64,000 nucleotides of DNA from Streptomyces sp. WP-1 (GTDB lineage Bacteria > Actinomycetota > Actinomycetes > Streptomycetales > Streptomycetaceae): positions 4,650,001-4,714,000 of the forward strand of contig NZ_CP123923.1 of NCBI RefSeq assembly GCF_030450125.1, in the 5' to 3' direction. Shown here piece after piece: positions 55,098 through 62,993 of this stretch. Numbering within the stretch: position 1 is the stretch's first letter; each line of letters opens with the position of its first letter. Below the pieces are notes generated by a model. The model saw nothing but the letters and a program-made list of their open reading frames with translations, was not told the origin of the DNA and searched no databases. Made by a program: the position numbers and the translations under genes.

Positions 55098-56423
55098 ATG
55101 ACCATGACGGGGGAAGAGCACACCAGGGGGCTGACCGGCCCATGGTGGTGGCCGCGCCGGCGCAGCGCGGTGTTCGACGGCGCGCTGGCGCTGGCGTCCG
55201 CGCTGGAGTGCGGCGCGGAGGGGATCGGTTTCGCCCGGGACGCGGGGATCCCGGTCCTCGCGGGTGTTCTGTTCGGCCTCGTGGCCGGATCCGTGCTGCT
55301 GGTGCGGCGCAAGTGGCCGGTCGCCGTCGTGCTGGTGGCGATCGCGGTGACCCCGGCGCAGATGGGTTTCCTGCTGGGCATCGTCGGCCTGTACACGCTG
55401 GCCGCCGCCGAGGTGCCGCGCCGGGTGATCGGTGCGCTGGCGGGGATGTCGCTGGCGGGCACGGCGGTGGTGACGTTCGTACGGGTGCGGCAGGACATGG
55501 CGCGGGGCGATCTGACGCTCGGTGACTGGTTCGTGCCGTTCGCCGCGGTGGCGACGGCGCTGGGGCTGACGGCTCCGCCGGTGCTGCTGGGGTTGTACGT
55601 GGGGGCGCGGCGGCGGTTGATGGAGAGTCTGCGGGAGCGGGCGGACAGTCTGGAGCGGGAGCTTCAGCTGCTCGCGGAGCGTGCCGAGGAGCGTGCCGAG
55701 TGGGCGCGGGGTGAGGAGCGGACGCGGATCGCGCGGGAGATGCACGACGTGGTGGCGCACCGGGTGAGTCTGATGGTGGTGCACGCGGCGGCGTTGCAGG
55801 CGGTGGCGCGGAAGGATCCGGAGAAGGCGGTGCGCAATGCGGCGCTGGTGGGGGACATGGGGCGGCAGGCGTTGACGGAGTTGCGGGAGATGCTCGGGGT
55901 GTTGCGGGCGGGGGAGGGGGATCAGGTCGCGGGCCGGCGTCCGGTGGGGGTGCCGTTGGCGGCGGTGGGTGAGGCGGCTGCCGCGGCTGCCGCCGCTGCT
56001 TCGCGGGTGGTCGAGGAGGCCGGTGAGGGGCCGTGTCTGTCGGAGCTGGAGGAGTTGGTGGGGCAGTCCGCGGCGGCGGGGATGGTGGTGGAGTTTTCGG
56101 TGCAGGGGGAGGCGCGGTCGTACGCGGCGGAGGTGGAGCAGACGGCGTACCGGGTGGTGCAGGAGGCGCTGACGAATGTGCACAAGCATGCGGCGGGGGC
56201 GAAGACGCATGTGCGGTTGGCGCATCGGGTGTCGGAGATCGCGATGCAGGTGGAGAACGAGCCGCCGGTGGAGCCGGGCTCGGCGTCGGCGGCGGGTCTG
56301 CCGTCGGGGGGCAATGGTCTGCTGGGGATGCGGGAGCGGGTGCTGGCGTTGGGCGGGGTGTTCGTGTCGGGTCCGACGGATGCGGGGGGTTTCCGGGTGT
56401 CGGCGGTGATTCCGGCGGTGTAG
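55098..56423 (+). CDS. NarL-type sensor histidine kinase, orphan
   Basis: The 441-residue membrane protein has about five to six N-terminal helices (25-160), a coiled-coil linker (ERELQLLAERAEERAEWA), and a HisKA_3 dimerisation domain with RIAREMHDVVAH around residue 215, where His is the phospho-site. The ATPase domain has QEALTNVHKHA (N-box) and GGNGLLGMRERV (G-box). Kinases of this type pair with LuxR/NarL regulators, but no regulator gene is adjacent; two LuxR-type genes lie 13-20 kb away in the window. The ATG at 55098 follows GTAGGCTGGACGC. It ends at the 16-base repeat array. Confidence 0.9.
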   Translation: MTMTGEEHTRGLTGPWWWPRRRSAVFDGALALASALECGAEGIGFARDAGIPVLAGVLFGLVAGSVLLVRRKWPVAVVLVAIAVTPAQMGFLLGIVGLYTLAAAEVPRRVIGALAGMSLAGTAVVTFVRVRQDMARGDLTLGDWFVPFAAVATALGLTAPPVLLGLYVGARRRLMESLRERADSLERELQLLAERAEERAEWARGEERTRIAREMHDVVAHRVSLMVVHAAALQAVARKDPEKAVRNAALVGDMGRQALTELREMLGVLRAGEGDQVAGRRPVGVPLAAVGEAAAAAAAAASRVVEEAGEGPCLSELEELVGQSAAAGMVVEFSVQGEARSYAAEVEQTAYRVVQEALTNVHKHAAGAKTHVRLAHRVSEIAMQVENEPPVEPGSASAAGLPSGGNGLLGMRERVLALGGVFVSGPTDAGGFRVSAVIPAV

Positions 56424-56447
56424 GGCGGGGTTTCCCGGGAGACCTCG

Positions 56448-56741
56448 GATCCCCGGACGGGGCCTCTGGGCCTCTGGCCCTCCGGATCCCCGGCCTTCCG
56501 GATCCCCGGCCTTCCGGATCCCCGGCCTTCCGGATCCCCGGCCTTCCGGATCCCCGGCCTTCCGGATCCCCGGCCTTCCGGATCCCCGGCCTTCCGGATC
56601 CCCGGCCTTCCGGATCCCCGGCCTTCCGGATCCCCGGCCTTCCGGATCCCCGGCCTTCCGGATCCCCGGCCTTCCGGATCCCCGGCCTTCCGGGCCCCCG
56701 GTCCTCCCGGATCCCCGGTCCTCCCGGATCCCCGGCCCTCC
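56448..56741. repeat. 16-bp tandem repeat array (13 perfect copies plus degenerate ends)
   Basis: The unit GGATCCCCGGCCTTCC repeats perfectly 13 times from 56484 to 56691. Diverged 16-17 base units follow to 56741, and fragments precede it from 56448. It lies between convergent genes (histidine kinase and SUKH-3), in the 331-base gap, so it is noncoding. Each unit holds a GGATCC palindrome and CCGG steps, so the single strand would fold strongly. Because 16 is not a multiple of 3, long open frames appear on both strands; these are artefacts. Copy number should vary between strains. Confidence 0.95.
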
Positions 56742-56754
56742 GGCCCCCTGTGGG

Positions 56755-57249
56755 TCATCCGGCCGTGAGCCGTGCCGGTTCTGTTCCGGTGACGAGGGTG
56801 GCCAGGGCGTGGTCGATGTCGGGGCCGAGGTACCAGTCGCCGGTGTGGTCGAGGGCGTAGACGCGGCCTTCGGTGTCGATGGCGAGGGCGGCGGCGGTGT
56901 CGGTCTCGGTGCCGAGGGGGCAGAGTTCGGTGCCGAGGGCGCGGCCGAGGTCGCCGAGGGTGCGGGCGAGGTGGCGGCCGTGCAGGGGGTCGAGGTGGAG
57001 GGTGGCGGGGGCGATCTGGCGTCCGCTGCCGCCGGGGGCGATGTGCAGTCCGCCGAATTCGGCCCAGGCCTCGACGGCGGCGGGGAAGACGGTGTGCCGG
57101 TGTCCGGCGGGTGAGGTGTGTTCGCGCAGGGTGTCGGCCCAGATCTCGGCCTGTTTTATGTCCCAGCGTCCGGGTTGCCAGCCGGCGGCGCGCAGGGCGG
57201 CGTCGACGGGGACGGAGAAGCGCGTGGTGGAGGTGCGGTCGGCGTGCAT
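56755..57249 (-). CDS. SUKH-3 family immunity protein
   Basis: The 164-residue cytosolic protein has the SUKH-3 pattern: an N-terminal helical part with WQPGRWDIKQAEIWADTL, EAWAEFGGLHI, ATLHLDPL, then LCPLGTETDTAAALAIDTEGRVYALDHTGDWY. SUKH proteins bind and neutralise nuclease and deaminase toxins (family knowledge). The YwqJ-like deaminase gene is immediately upstream on the same strand, 49 bases away, so this is the likely immunity partner. It ends 13 bases from the repeat array. No signal peptide is present. Confidence 0.82.
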   Translation of the reverse strand: MHADRTSTTRFSVPVDAALRAAGWQPGRWDIKQAEIWADTLREHTSPAGHRHTVFPAAVEAWAEFGGLHIAPGGSGRQIAPATLHLDPLHGRHLARTLGDLGRALGTELCPLGTETDTAAALAIDTEGRVYALDHTGDWYLGPDIDHALATLVTGTEPARLTAG

Positions 57250-57298
57250 CGGCCCTTCGTTCGTCGTGCTGACGGGGTGGTGCGGGGTGTCCGCGTGG

Positions 57299-57811
57299 TC
57301 AGTCGTTGCTGGCGGGGTCGACGACGCGGACGCCGAAGTGTGAGGTGAGGGCGCTGCATGCGCGGCAGGGGGTGGCGAAGCTGCCGTGCAGGGGGTCGCC
57401 GTCCTCGCGTATGCGGCGGGCGGTGAGTTTGGCGTGTTTGAGGGCTTTGCGGGCTTCGCCGTTGGTCATGGGTCTGCGGGAGGCGCGTTTGCTGCGGGTG
57501 GCGTCGGCGGCGGCGAGGTGCCGGGAGATGAGGATGGTCTCGGCGCAGCGGCCGGTGAAGCGGTCGCGTTGGGCGCTGGGGAGGGTGTCCAGGAAGTCCT
57601 GGACGAGGGGGTGCAGGGTGGGGGGTTCCTCGCTGCGGGCGGCGGTGCCGGTGAGGGTGGTGCCGTGGACGGAGAGGGCGGCGGCGACGGTGGGCAGGAT
57701 GCCGTCGCGGCGTTGTCGCAGGGTGGGTGCGGTGGGTGCTTCGGTGCCGCTCCAGTCGATGCGCGGGTCGCCGGCGCGCACGTCGGTACCTCCGGTGTGC
57801 AAGGTATTCAT
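57299..57811 (-). CDS. YwqJ-like deaminase domain protein
   Basis: The 170-residue protein has zinc-deaminase hallmarks: GRCAETIL with Cys89-Ala-Glu91, and TPCRAC with Cys149 and Cys152. This C-A-E plus PCxxC pattern is that of the YwqJ group of toxin deaminases, which act on nucleic acid or nucleotide bases. The usual long secretion or delivery N-terminus is absent; only about 85 residues precede the motif. ATG 57811 has GGGAGGG upstream. With the SUKH-3 gene directly downstream it forms an effector-immunity pair. Confidence 0.8.
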   Translation of the reverse strand: MNTLHTGGTDVRAGDPRIDWSGTEAPTAPTLRQRRDGILPTVAAALSVHGTTLTGTAARSEEPPTLHPLVQDFLDTLPSAQRDRFTGRCAETILISRHLAAADATRSKRASRRPMTNGEARKALKHAKLTARRIREDGDPLHGSFATPCRACSALTSHFGVRVVDPASND

Positions 57812-58096
57812 GTTGGCTTTCCCTCCCCGGGCTGTCCCCCGAAGGACACAGGGTGCCAAATGCCGTGGGTCGTGCGGAAGCTGGGGCGGTGCGACACGCC
57901 CGTGATGGGTGGGGTCGGTCACGGTGGGGTGACGGCTGGTCACGGAGGTGGGGTGGGGGTGGCGGGTGGTGGTTGTGGTGTGTGTCGCGGGGGCGCGGTG
58001 GGCCGGTGACCGGGGTTCGGGTACCGCTTAGGCTGTCGGCATCCGCGATGGACACCGCCGTTCAGGCCTTAGTGAACGCCTCAGGGGGCAACCGCC
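57812..58096. promoter_or_regulatory. divergent control region of the deaminase/SUKH locus
   Basis: This 285-base region separates the deaminase-SUKH-3 unit from the WHH-SMI1 unit. It contains the inverted repeat CGTTCA-N8-TGAACG at 58059-58078, 18 bases before the plus-strand start, and a long G/T-rich stretch near 57920-57990. A conserved gene is not evident within it. The palindrome could be an operator. Confidence 0.45.
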
Positions 58097-59119
58097 ATGA
58101 CGACAGGTCGGCTCGGGCTGGGGGCACCTCCCGGCCGCCAGGGGGGACAGGCCGTGCCGCCGAACGCGGCGTACGCGGGGCAGGTCGTGCATTTCCCGGA
58201 TCCGGTGCGGGCGGCGCGTCATCCCGGTGGGGTGCGGGTCGACGAGCGGGGTTTTCCGGACTTCTCGCCGTATGCGCGGGTGGCGGTGGAGATCGCGGAG
58301 CCGCCGGAGGGTTTCGGCGTCGACGAGTTGCGGCTGACGGACTATGTGTCGGCGAACGCGGCGCTGGCGGCGGCGGGGCACGAGTGGTGGGACACGGTGC
58401 CGGATGTGGCGACGCCGCACGGCTGGACGTGGCATCACGTGGTGGGTACGCGGCGTCTGGAGTTGGTCCCGGTCGATGTGAAGGCGTTGCTGCGGCATCA
58501 CGGTGGGGTGGCGACGGCTCCGGTGGATCACGGCAAGCGGGGCACGCGGCCGTTGCAGGAGACGCGGCCGGCGCATTTCGGTCTGCCGAAGTCGGGTGTG
58601 GCGGTGACCGAGGCGCAGGTGCAGGGCGTCGAGGAGGATCTGGGGTACCGGTTGCCGGGTGCCTATCGTGACTTCCTGAAGGCGGCGGGTGGTTGTGCTC
58701 CGGTGGGTACGGCGCTGGTGGCCGAGCTGGGGTTGCTGCTGGACCAGCCGTTCTTCACGGTGCGGGACGAGGCCGCGGTCAATGATCTGGTCTATGTGAA
58801 CAAGTGTCTGCGCGACCACCTGACGAAGGACTATCTCGGGGTGTCGTTCGTGCAGGGCGGGTTGCTCGCGGTGAAGGTGCGGGGCGAGCGGCTGGGTTCG
58901 GTGTGGTTCTGCGCGTACGACGATGTGCGGGACGTGGATCCGTCGTTGCCGCCGGCGGAGCGGGTGGAGCGTCTGCTGCTGCCGTGCGGTGATGACTTCG
59001 ACGCGTTCCTGTCCCGGCTGGCGGGTAATCCGCCGGAGTTGGAGACGGTGGCGAATCTGATGGTGGACGGCGGTTTCGCGCGTGTCGTCCCGGTGTCTTC
59101 CGGCCCGGTGGGGGAGTGA
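58097..59119 (+). CDS. WHH/HNH-nuclease-like domain fused to SMI1/KNR4 (SUKH-1)
   Basis: The 340-residue protein has two parts. Residues about 25-140 resemble WHH-type HNH/endonuclease VII toxin domains: FPDFSPYA, a VSANAALAA helix, GWTWHHVVGTRRLELVPVDVKALLRHHGG with the invariant WHH near residue 112. Residues about 160-320 are an SMI1/KNR4 (SUKH-1) domain with VEEDLGYRLPGAYRDFLKAAGG. The ATG at 58097 follows CAGGGGG. No signal or secretion leader is seen. Having nuclease and immunity domains in one chain is unlike usual secreted toxins. It leads an operon with the next gene, 10 bases on. Confidence 0.75.
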   Translation: MTTGRLGLGAPPGRQGGQAVPPNAAYAGQVVHFPDPVRAARHPGGVRVDERGFPDFSPYARVAVEIAEPPEGFGVDELRLTDYVSANAALAAAGHEWWDTVPDVATPHGWTWHHVVGTRRLELVPVDVKALLRHHGGVATAPVDHGKRGTRPLQETRPAHFGLPKSGVAVTEAQVQGVEEDLGYRLPGAYRDFLKAAGGCAPVGTALVAELGLLLDQPFFTVRDEAAVNDLVYVNKCLRDHLTKDYLGVSFVQGGLLAVKVRGERLGSVWFCAYDDVRDVDPSLPPAERVERLLLPCGDDFDAFLSRLAGNPPELETVANLMVDGGFARVVPVSSGPVGE

Positions 59120-59129
59120 GCTGACGGCG

Positions 59130-61952
59130 ATGGTGACGTACGCGCAGGCGCAGGAGCGCGCCGAGGAGTGGATCAACGGCGATGTGCCCGCGTATCAGCA
59201 CCGTGAGGTGCGGGTGCGGGAGTTCGAGCTGGGGTTCGTGGTGTGGGGCGAGGACCGGGCGGAGGGGCCGCGGTCGGACGCGGGTGCGCAGCGGCTGGTG
59301 ATCGCCCGGGACAGTGGTGAGGCCACGTTGTGGCCGGCGTTGCCGGTGGGTGAGGTGATCCGCCGGTACGAGGAGGAGTACGGCCGTCCGGACGGGCCCG
59401 AAGAGGCGGCGGCGGCGCCCGCGGCGGCGCGGTTGGATCTGAATCAGACGTCGTTCCTGCTGACTCCTCCGGAGTGGTTGCAGGAGGCGGCGGACAAGAT
59501 GGGGATCGGGGAGCGGCGGCAGCCGGCCGCGGATTCCGGTGCCTCGCCGGGGGCGGGGGTCGCGGGTCCGGGTGTGTCGCAGGGCACCGAGGTCGCGGGT
59601 TCGGGTGTGTCGCAGGGCGTCGGGGACGCGGGTTCGGGCGCGTCGGAGGGGGCGGGTGTTCCGGCCGGGGGCGACCTGGCGCGGACGCAGGCCGGGCCTC
59701 CGTCGGCTCCCGCCGCCCCCGCGGCCCCTGCCCCTGCCGCTCCCGTGGCTTCTCCCGCTCCCGCCGATGTGCCGGTGGGGGCGACCCCCTGGGCCGGTAC
59801 GGACACGAACGGGGGTGCCGGTGAGGACGACGACCGTTCGGTGCCGTTGCCCGCGACGGTGTTCGCGCCGCCGCTGAGCGGTTCCGACGAGGACGTGCCG
59901 CCGCCGGTCTCGGTGCCGGACGCGAAGACGGCGCTGATGTCGGGCGGCAGCCAGTTGCCGCGCACGGCGGTCGCTCCGGCGCTGGATCTGCCGGACGCGC
60001 CGGGTGGTGCACCGCTTCCGGGTGGTGCGCCGCTTCCGGGTGGTGCGCCGGGCGCGCCGATGGGGAGTACGCCGCTCCCGCCGCCGGGTGCCCCGGCCTA
60101 CGGTCATCCGCAGGGTCCCGGTGCGCCGGTGCCTCCGGGCAGCACGCCGCCGCCGGCCGTTTCGCCGCAGGGTTATCCGCAGGCACCGGGCGGCCCCGAC
60201 GCGCCGCGGGCTCCGGGCGGTCCGGGTGTTCCGGCCGCCGGTCCCGGTGCGGCCGGGCGTCCGCTCGCGCCGAACGCCGGGGACATCGCGGACGCCGCGA
60301 CGAGCAAGGCCGCGCCGCCGACGAAGGCGCGCGGCGGGGTGGGCGCGCCGCCTCCGCCGCCGGGCGCCCCGGGTGTGCCGGGCGCGCGTCCGGGGAGTGT
60401 GCCGCCGCCGCCCGCGCCGGGCGGGTACGTGCCGACGCGTCTGGTGTCCGCGATCGACCCGGAGGGCCTGGAGGGCTCAAAGGGGCAGGACGGTACGGCG
60501 GGCGGTCCCGGCGCGCCGGGTGCCCCCGAGCCGCCCGCGACGCCTCCGGGCGACGTACACCACGCGGCCACGATGCTGGCCGGTCCCGGCCCGATGGGAC
60601 CCGGCGCCCCGCAGCCTCCGGCGGCCCCGGGGATGCCGGGCGCGCCTGGTGCGCAGGGCGCCCCCGGTATGCCGGTCCCGCCCGGCGCTCCGGGTGCCCC
60701 CGGTGTGCCCCCCGTCCCCGGTGCGCCGCAGCCTCCCGGCGCTCCCGGTATGCCCGGTGCCCCCGCGGCGCCGGGTGCGCGTGGTGCCGTACACCAGGCG
60801 GAGACCATGCTGGCGGCGCCTCCCGTGGGCGGTCCCGGTGTGCCCCCGCCGCCCGCGATGCCCGGTGCTCCCGGTGTGCCTCCGGGGGTGCCCGGTGCGC
60901 CGTCGCCGATGCCCCCGGCCCGGACGGCGGCCCCTGTGCCGGGGCAGCCGGGGGCGTACGGGTATCCGCAGGCCGGGCAGCCGACGGTGGGCCCGGGGTA
61001 CCAGGCCGTGCTGCGGTACCGGGCGCAGGACGGTTCGGAGCAGCAGCTGATCCGGCGTTCGGCGCCGGGTACGCCGCATCCGGAGTGGCAGATCTTCCAT
61101 GAGCTGCGCTCGATGAACGTGCCGCCGGACCAGGTGCTGGAGCTGCACACGGAGCTGGAGTCGTGCGAGCTGCCGGGTGCCTACTGCGCGCGGATGATCC
61201 GGGAGCAGTGGCCGCAGGCGCGGATCACGAGCATCGCGCCGTACGGCACGGACCACGCGAGCCGGCAGCAGGGGATGCGGCAGCTGCTCGCTCATCAGGG
61301 TGAGTTGCATCAGGTGGCGGACGGTCCCGCGCGGCCCGCGCCGGTGCGTGCGCCGTTGCCGCCGGTGCAGGTCGCACCGCCGGTGCCGCCGGAGGTCGCC
61401 GGGCAGGAGCTGGCGGCGGCGTTCGGGCCGGGGGTCTTCCGGTTCGAGCAGCAGGCGGTGTCCCGGCAGGGGGTGCCGCCGGTCGTGGCGCACACCCTGG
61501 TGGTGGCCGGGCTGCCGGTGGACATGGGCCCGTTCTTCTGGGCGCAGGCCCAGCCGGGCCGTCCGGTGCCGACGCTGGCGGAGCTGGCGGCCGAGCGCGG
61601 GGTGCGGCCCGCGCCGGACGCGGGGTCGTACCTGGTGATGGGCACGGACTTCGGCAAGGCGCTGTGTGTGCAGTACGGGACGGCGCACATCGTGGCCGTG
61701 CCGGTGGAGGCCGGTCCGGGTGGTGCGCCGGTGCCGCCGCAGTTCGTGAACACCGGGCTGCCGGAGTTCGTGCGCGCTCTGGCGCTGCTGGGCCGGATGT
61801 GGCGGCTGCGGTACGGGCTGAACCAGGAGCAGGCGGGCCGCTGGACCGTCGACTTCCAGGCGCAGCTGGCCGCGTTGGACCCGGCGGCGCTGGGTTCGCC
61901 GGAGAGCTGGTGGTCGGTGCTGCTGGAGCAGATGTGGGACGGGCTGCTGTAG
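59130..61952 (+). CDS. Imm35/YrhB - Pro/Gly linker - deaminase-like - SUKH-4 multidomain protein
   Basis: This 940-residue soluble protein has four parts. Residues 1-90 resemble the YrhB/Imm35 immunity domain (TYAQAQERAEEWIN to EVIRRYEEEYG). Residues about 120-620 are a Pro/Gly/Ala-rich linker with collagen-like PGAPG repeats and two copies of VH-x-A-x-TMLA. Residues about 630-730 look like a zinc deaminase: HPEWQIFHEL with HxE near 650, and CELPGAYC near 680. The last about 190 residues match SUKH-4 (SYLVMGTDFGKALCVQYG, FVNTGLPEFVRALALLGRMW, closing SWWSVLLEQMWDGLL). ATG 59130 and GTG 59133 are both possible starts. It ends at a stem-loop. Confidence 0.75.
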   Translation: MVTYAQAQERAEEWINGDVPAYQHREVRVREFELGFVVWGEDRAEGPRSDAGAQRLVIARDSGEATLWPALPVGEVIRRYEEEYGRPDGPEEAAAAPAAARLDLNQTSFLLTPPEWLQEAADKMGIGERRQPAADSGASPGAGVAGPGVSQGTEVAGSGVSQGVGDAGSGASEGAGVPAGGDLARTQAGPPSAPAAPAAPAPAAPVASPAPADVPVGATPWAGTDTNGGAGEDDDRSVPLPATVFAPPLSGSDEDVPPPVSVPDAKTALMSGGSQLPRTAVAPALDLPDAPGGAPLPGGAPLPGGAPGAPMGSTPLPPPGAPAYGHPQGPGAPVPPGSTPPPAVSPQGYPQAPGGPDAPRAPGGPGVPAAGPGAAGRPLAPNAGDIADAATSKAAPPTKARGGVGAPPPPPGAPGVPGARPGSVPPPPAPGGYVPTRLVSAIDPEGLEGSKGQDGTAGGPGAPGAPEPPATPPGDVHHAATMLAGPGPMGPGAPQPPAAPGMPGAPGAQGAPGMPVPPGAPGAPGVPPVPGAPQPPGAPGMPGAPAAPGARGAVHQAETMLAAPPVGGPGVPPPPAMPGAPGVPPGVPGAPSPMPPARTAAPVPGQPGAYGYPQAGQPTVGPGYQAVLRYRAQDGSEQQLIRRSAPGTPHPEWQIFHELRSMNVPPDQVLELHTELESCELPGAYCARMIREQWPQARITSIAPYGTDHASRQQGMRQLLAHQGELHQVADGPARPAPVRAPLPPVQVAPPVPPEVAGQELAAAFGPGVFRFEQQAVSRQGVPPVVAHTLVVAGLPVDMGPFFWAQAQPGRPVPTLAELAAERGVRPAPDAGSYLVMGTDFGKALCVQYGTAHIVAVPVEAGPGGAPVPPQFVNTGLPEFVRALALLGRMWRLRYGLNQEQAGRWTVDFQAQLAALDPAALGSPESWWSVLLEQMWDGLL

Positions 61953-61983
61953 GCCGGCCCGCCGGAGCACCCCGGGAACGGTG

Positions 61984-62026
61984 AACGCGGCACTCCGCCC
62001 GTGACACGGCTGCGGAGTGTCGCGTT
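61984..62026 (+). terminator. stem-loop after the SUKH-4 gene
   Basis: AACGCGGCACTCCG pairs with CGGAGTGTCGCGTT (one G-T wobble) around a 15-base loop, 31 bases past the stop codon. It separates the locus from the coiled-coil gene. Confidence 0.7.
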
Positions 62027-62105
62027 ATGAACAGTTAAGCCCGATCCGTCACGATGTGCGCGAACTCTTGCTGTCGTGCATGTCCGTCGGAGAGGGGTTC
62101 CCGAG

Positions 62106-62993
62106 GTGAGCTGCGCATGGATGCCGCCGAACGGCTTCGCGACCGGCCGGGGGCGCGGTTACCGCCCAGAGCAGGTCGAGGCGTACCTGGAGGCGCTGTC
62201 CGGGGACCGGGACGCCGCGTGGGAGCGTGCCGCGCGGCTGACGGTGCTGGCCAAGGACATGGCGGCGGAGGCCGCGCGGCTGCGCGAGGTGGTCTCCCGG
62301 CTTCAGCCGCAGGAGTACGACACGCTCGACGACGGCGCCCGCCGGCTGTTCCAGCTCGCGCTGGAGGAGGCGCGGCAACTGCGGGAGCGCGCGCGGTGCG
62401 AGGCGCGTGACGAGATCGCGCGGGCGGCGGCGGACGCGGAGGGCGTGCGCCTGGCCGCCCAGCAGGACGCGGACGCGCTGCGTGCCGAGGCCGACGAACG
62501 CGCCCGCCAACTCCTGCTCGCCGCCCGCGCGGAGGCCGACGATCTCCGTGTCGGCGCGCGGCGCGCGGTGCGGGAGGGGCGCAAGGAGTCCCTGGAGGCG
62601 CTGCGCGAGGTACGGCGGCGCACCGCCGACCTGCTCGCCGAGCGGTCCCGGGAACGGGCCGAGCACTGGGCCGGTGCCGAGCGCGCGGAGACCGGGGAGG
62701 CGGCGGTCCTGGGCGCGCGCGAAGCCGAGCGGATGGCCCGCGCGGAGGCGGAGGCGGCCGCGGCGGAGCGGGCGTTGGAGGAGGCGGAGGAGTACGGGCG
62801 CCGGTGCGAGGAGGAGGCGCACGCCCGCGCGGCCACGATCGTCGCCGAGGCCCATGCCCGCGCCGAGCGCATCGCCCAGGAGACGGAACGGGTCCTGGGC
62901 GAACACAGCGCGGCCTGGGACGACGTGCAGGCCCACATGGACCATGTGCGCGGCAAGCTGACGGCGCTGACGGGCCAGGCGGCCGTGGAGTAG
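62106..62993 (+). CDS. DivIVA/FilP-like coiled-coil protein
   Basis: The 295-residue protein begins with a short segment containing GRGYRPEQVEAYLEALSGDRD, like the membrane-targeting N-terminus of DivIVA-family proteins. From about residue 45 to 280 it is an almost continuous Ala/Glu/Arg coiled coil. In streptomycetes similar proteins (often annotated as cellulose-binding) form filamentous scaffolds at hyphal tips with DivIVA, Scy and FilP. The GTG at 62106 was chosen because GGAGAGG precedes it; a GTG at 62076 also exists. Its exact partner is unknown. Confidence 0.8.
   Translation: MSCAWMPPNGFATGRGRGYRPEQVEAYLEALSGDRDAAWERAARLTVLAKDMAAEAARLREVVSRLQPQEYDTLDDGARRLFQLALEEARQLRERARCEARDEIARAAADAEGVRLAAQQDADALRAEADERARQLLLAARAEADDLRVGARRAVREGRKESLEALREVRRRTADLLAERSRERAEHWAGAERAETGEAAVLGAREAERMARAEAEAAAAERALEEAEEYGRRCEEEAHARAATIVAEAHARAERIAQETERVLGEHSAAWDDVQAHMDHVRGKLTALTGQAAVE

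Noticed and set aside
56484..56691. Possible CRISPR array or coding repeat
   Set aside because: Units are 16 bases head to tail with no spacers, so it is not CRISPR. Open frames through it arise only because the repeat lacks stops; the flanking genes end before it.
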